64,000 bases of DNA from Selaginella moellendorffii. Its lineage: Eukaryota; Streptophyta; Lycopodiopsida; Selaginellales; Selaginellaceae. The translations under genes and the position numbers were made by a program. Below are positions 60,312-64,000 of this stretch, piece after piece. The notes beneath the pieces are model-generated. The model saw nothing but the letters and a program-made list of their open reading frames with translations, was not told where the DNA came from and ran no database searches. Each line of letters opens with the position of its first letter. Position 1 is the first letter of the stretch. The DNA lies in the NCBI RefSeq assembly GCF_000143415.4, contig NW_003314267.1:1061309-1125308 (forward strand). Reading direction: 5' to 3'.

Positions 60312-60910
60312 TTTGAGCTCATAAGTTTGGATTTCCTGGGAGGTCACCCAGCCCAATATTATTCAAACTTAATGACGCTTAACCCCAAGTATCCCAAGAC
60401 CTTTAACCGATTGAAAAAGGGGGGTGCACTCTTATTCATAGACTCTTTCCCTCTATATTTAAACCTCATAGACCGTCCATCTCTCGAGTCATTCTCTTTG
60501 GTTGCTTACAATCCATCATGCTTCCCTACAAGTTCACGCCCTCGAGACCAAAAGCTGAGAGCCGCAGCTCTCCTAAGAGCCCTACTCTCTTGACACCCTA
60601 CCCCTCAGATCGAGCTCAGCGGGAGCAAATTGAACCTATCAAATGTCAATCAATATATGGTGTGATTCTTTTAGCAAACCAATAGAGTTGGACTCAAGAC
60701 CCGCTCTGATACCAAATGTAAGCTCCTAAGTTTAGACTTCCCGAGAGGTCACCCAACCCAGTACTATTCAAACCCAAGGATGCTTAACCCCAAGTATCCC
60801 AAAACCCTTAACCGATTGAAAAAAGGGGTGCACTTTTATTCATGAGCCTTTTCCTTCTATATTTAAACTCTATAAACCGTTTTTCGAGTCGTTCTCTTTG
60901 GTTGCTTACA
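60312..60910 (-). mobile_element. TRIM of a second family inside LARD copy B
   Basis: LTRs at 60,312-60,510 and 60,717-60,910 (tgtaagctcctaag...ggttgcttaca) with a 206-bp interior. The minus-strand primer site is perfect: + strand 60,703-60,714 reads gctctgatacca. The empty site is preserved in the young LARD at about 26,831-26,850 (gtgaagaccatgagatgg), proving insertion after the LARD lineages split. The target duplication is blurred (actaa / accat). A 432-bp relic of the same family lies at 10,629-11,060. Confidence 0.88.
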
Positions 60911-62475
60911 ACCATGAGATGAACTTATATTGGTACACAACCTCCTCATAGACAAAACTATAGTACAAGTATTAACATCTTAATTTTAAGTTAAACATCA
61001 TCATCCTTAACCAAGGCATAGGGCTATCAAAACCAAGTCAAGATTAGTGAGAGTTCACTATTCTCATAGAGTTTAATGAAATGCAAAATGTAACTTGCGA
61101 CCATGCACAATACTACAAAACAAAGGCATAAAGGTCACTTTTCTAGAAAAGTGCAATAGCCATTTTTCTACATCAACTCTAGACTCTATCCAACTCAATT
61201 ACCTTAGCCCCAAAAGTCAATATCCATTTCGGGTTGCACCATATAAACTACTTACTAAGGTTTAAGCTAACCAAAGTCAACTCCAACCCCTTCACTAGTT
61301 TGTATTGGCTTACGAAAATGGAATGGTTTTTGAGCAAAGTGATTAACAAATCAGCTATTGGAAAAGTCTAAGAAAATTTGTGGAAGATTTTTTATCCTAA
61401 AGAAAGAATGACTCTTAGTCTAGGAATACAAACTTTAAGACTCAACCAACTTCCTTTTACTAACAACTTCACATAGATTCACCTCAACACAAATTCTCAT
61501 AACCCAACAACATGCTAAGCATCAAACATTTTGCCCATATTTCTGACATCTAACACTGATATCCACAAAATTCAAAATGAACATCCAAGATTTAATCACA
61601 AAAATCATATCTTTAGATATCCACATTGCACTAACACTCTTCTTCAACCACCTTCAAGATCCAATATATAGCCAAAACACTAAAAAGAAAATGATATAGA
61701 AAATCAAGATTTAAGGAAAAATCCTCATCATCTAAACAACAATGCTACTTCTATTAACACAAGTACTAGTGATATCAATGCCTCAACTATACACCTTCTC
61801 CATCCACACTAGTGTTATGCTAAACAGTTATGGACTAGTTTATTTGCCACTCATAGCAAACCCAAGGAAGGTTTACTTTTACTCATGGTACAAGGAATAA
61901 CTCATGGAAACCACTGATAAGGTAACATTAATCCTGCCAACTCAAAGTGTAACCTCGAGTTGCTAATATGCCTCACTCACGAGCCCAAGCACAAACTTAT
62001 ATAACATGTTACATCTTTGTCTATCTTATGAGCCCAAGAGTAAGCTCATATATTACGGTATAAAAAGGTAACCAAAATCTATATCCAAGGAACAATTGCG
62101 AAGTTTTAACTCCTAAACGTATACCCATTCGGATCATCATTTTCATCTCTATGTATGCAACAAAGCTAATCGCCCAATCTCATTAGATAATGCCCAATTT
62201 CGCTGAGACTCATCCTCTGATACCAAATGTAGTGCACATGGTTTTCACCCTTTATCCTATGATGTTTTATTATAAATAACCATGAAGCAGAACCTAAATC
62301 CTTTATGTGCCATATATCACATGCCATGTGTTCAAAGGATAGTGGTAAAAATCCAAATTTCAAAGCTTTGGGCCATTAAACGAAGGTACGAAGCCAAACT
62401 CTTAAACATAGAGCTAAAGAATGATGGAACTAGATCACAAAGTAACTCTTAAGCATATAACCAAAAGGGTGAAGT

Positions 62476-64000
62476 GTTAAAGCCAATCTGCCTTTATTGG
62501 CCCAAACCCAAATATTAATAAATGGACAATATCAAAGTCAAAGACAATGATATCTTATAGAATTAATTACCAATGAATAAATCTTAGATTACAACACAAA
62601 AGTATTATAAGCAAGTTATCATCCAATAAACCAATATTAGAGTATAGGAACCACCAAGATCATCATAATTAGAAAACATAAGATTCACTATCCAACAAAA
62701 TTCAATAGTAAGTGTATCATTAAAAACACTCAATGATAAAATCTAACTATCAAAAACTATAAACAGTATGCCAAATAACTTACGAAAGATAACTCAAAGT
62801 ACATAAAATATTATCGACTATCAAGTAAAATGCTACTCAATGGAAATAACACCCAATCTATTAAAACTAACTATAGCAATAATTAATAAAACAGAATGAA
62901 TGCTACAATACTAATAAACACTCATTTATGTTAATAGATCTTAGTTAACAATACAAAGGAACTCAAATTTCTTAAGCAAGTCTCAAACCCAAAAAATCAA
63001 TCTAAGGCAAACCATGAAGAATATGTGGTAATGTGAAAAACCATAAGTTATCAAAGAAAACAACAAATTATCATGAAAAATCATGAATCATCCTATCAAT
63101 AAAGAAATGCAAAATTATTGTTGAAAAAAGAATCCACCATCTCAAAGAACAACAAATCATTCTAAATTAACAATAATCAAATAAACCTTTTGACAAAGAT
63201 AATCAACTATCCTAGATGATAGTCAATCATCTCTAATAATTGCTAGATATGAAGGCTAACTTCAACATTGAAGCTAATAAGCTAGAATGTTTTCCCTAAT
63301 AACTTCTAATAAATGAAACATTAAGTATTAAATTCAAAGAACCAAAAACTTGAAGAAACTTATACATAATTCTTGCTTAATAATGATCACGAATCTCACA
63401 TGAATTAAGTTCAATGCTACAAAAGAAATTATAGTACAACCCATAATATCCTTCTCAACACATATATAAGCTGAACTTCATAATACAAAAGCTAATGAAG
63501 AGCATATCTGCATTAATTTAAAAGTCAAGCACAATGAAGCTATACTCAATAAGTGATCACAAACGATCCTCCATGAATCCATTTTCTATAGCAAGACATA
63601 ACTCACTCCATAATAAACATAAGAAAAATCATCAATGATCGATATATCCCCAACTTAAATCCAATAAGGTTTCAATCACTTCAATATTAATCACTAACTC
63701 TTTCTCTCATAAAGTTAATATAGTCTAGGATTAAATCACTTTTCAAAGAAAAACCCAAAACTCAACCTCTAGTAAATAATCTCATCTAGAATATAACTAA
63801 CTCAAACTTGTTACTTAGTTTGTTTGAATATTAATATAATTGTTAACTAGCAAATGCATAAATGCTAATAATATAAAGCTACAACCCAAGCATTAACACT
63901 ATTTGTATCAAAACTAATGAAACTCAATATCAATCCTTAAAGAAAAATCTCATTTCACTTAAATCTCAATATCAACAATGTCAACAACGAAGCATCACTT
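62476..64000 (-). mobile_element. LARD interior, partial (copy C), running off the window
   Basis: From 62,476 the sequence follows the LARD interior again (compare 'gaagtgccgaagccagtct' at 24,582 with 'gaagtgttaaagccaatct'). The jump from the LTR of copy B into this interior occurs at a shared 'gaag', consistent with a microhomology deletion. It continues to the window edge with no coding content. Confidence 0.8.

Larger units (their letters stand above)
56493..62475 (-). mobile_element. Older LARD (copy B) with second LTR truncated
   Basis: LTR at 56,493-57,690 (tgtagcatacgtggttttcaccc...caacctgaca), polypurine tract complement ctctccccccctaaag at 57,691, non-coding interior 57,691-62,227, primer-site complement cctctgatacca at 62,214-62,225, then the second LTR from 62,228, cut off at about 62,475. 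The interior is collinear with 24,092-29,098 but much more diverged, so this copy is older. It carries an inserted TRIM at 60.3-60.9 kb and an intron-like segment in its left LTR. No target duplication can be found because the ends are shared with copies D and C. Confidence 0.85.

Overview
This looks like nuclear DNA of a land plant, most probably a lycophyte of the Selaginella type. The coding models carry many introns of only about 45-70 bp, a gene-dense GC-richer island sits beside AT-rich repeat DNA, and a stray PPR E-motif tail and plant-only families (COP1-interacting protein 7, DUF936, AHK1-type histidine kinase, TOM1/TOM3) are present. The species call is inference; no search was run.

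Layout. 1-32.8 kb is repeat DNA: a hairpin-bearing direct repeat (0.5-0.7 kb), a first copy of a GATGGAGTCC-repeat element (2.9-4.7 kb) split by a TRIM retrotransposon (3.09-3.68 kb), decayed AT-rich DNA, a degenerate Ty3/gypsy chromovirus (12,563-18,147, TSD GATTT), a second TRIM (18,265-19,368, TSD CTCTT) with a tandem duplication across its border with the chromovirus, and a nest. In the nest, a coding-free large retrotransposon derivative (LARD; 22,958-30,240, TSD TCATC) lies inside an older TRIM-like element (22,481-31,539, TSD GTTAC). 32.8-54.4 kb is the gene island. 54.4-64 kb is repeat DNA again, dominated by an older head-to-tail array of the same LARD family, one member holding a further TRIM (60.3-60.9 kb).

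Gene island, left to right: PPR tail fragment (-), an intron-less very AT-rich secreted bulb-type lectin (+), a CIP7-like gene (-, 9 exons, 1261 aa), an AHK1-like hybrid histidine kinase (-, 12 exons, 1217 aa), a TOM1/TOM3/THH1 membrane protein (-, 11 exons, 294 aa), a PP2C (+, 5 exons, 274 aa), a DUF936 protein (-, 4 exons, 822 aa) and a divergent PP1-type phosphatase (+, 3 exons, 303 aa). Each spliced model was built by hand from GT..AG borders; all give an uninterrupted frame divisible by three and match family landmarks across the junctions. TOM1-like and PP2C diverge from a 0.4 kb promoter with three G-boxes. Osmosensor-like kinase, PP2C and PP1 suggest signalling functions, but plant neighbours need not be co-functional.

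Most notable: (1) TRIM and LARD families share nearly the same LTR termini, suggesting one integrase moves both; (2) the chromovirus reverse transcriptase is split and its catalytic half sits 2.2 kb downstream, after the chromodomain; (3) the lectin differs sharply in composition from its neighbours; (4) the PP1-like enzyme has a rewritten SAPNYC loop. No RNA gene or CRISPR array was seen. A 100-N assembly gap lies at 25,698-25,797.
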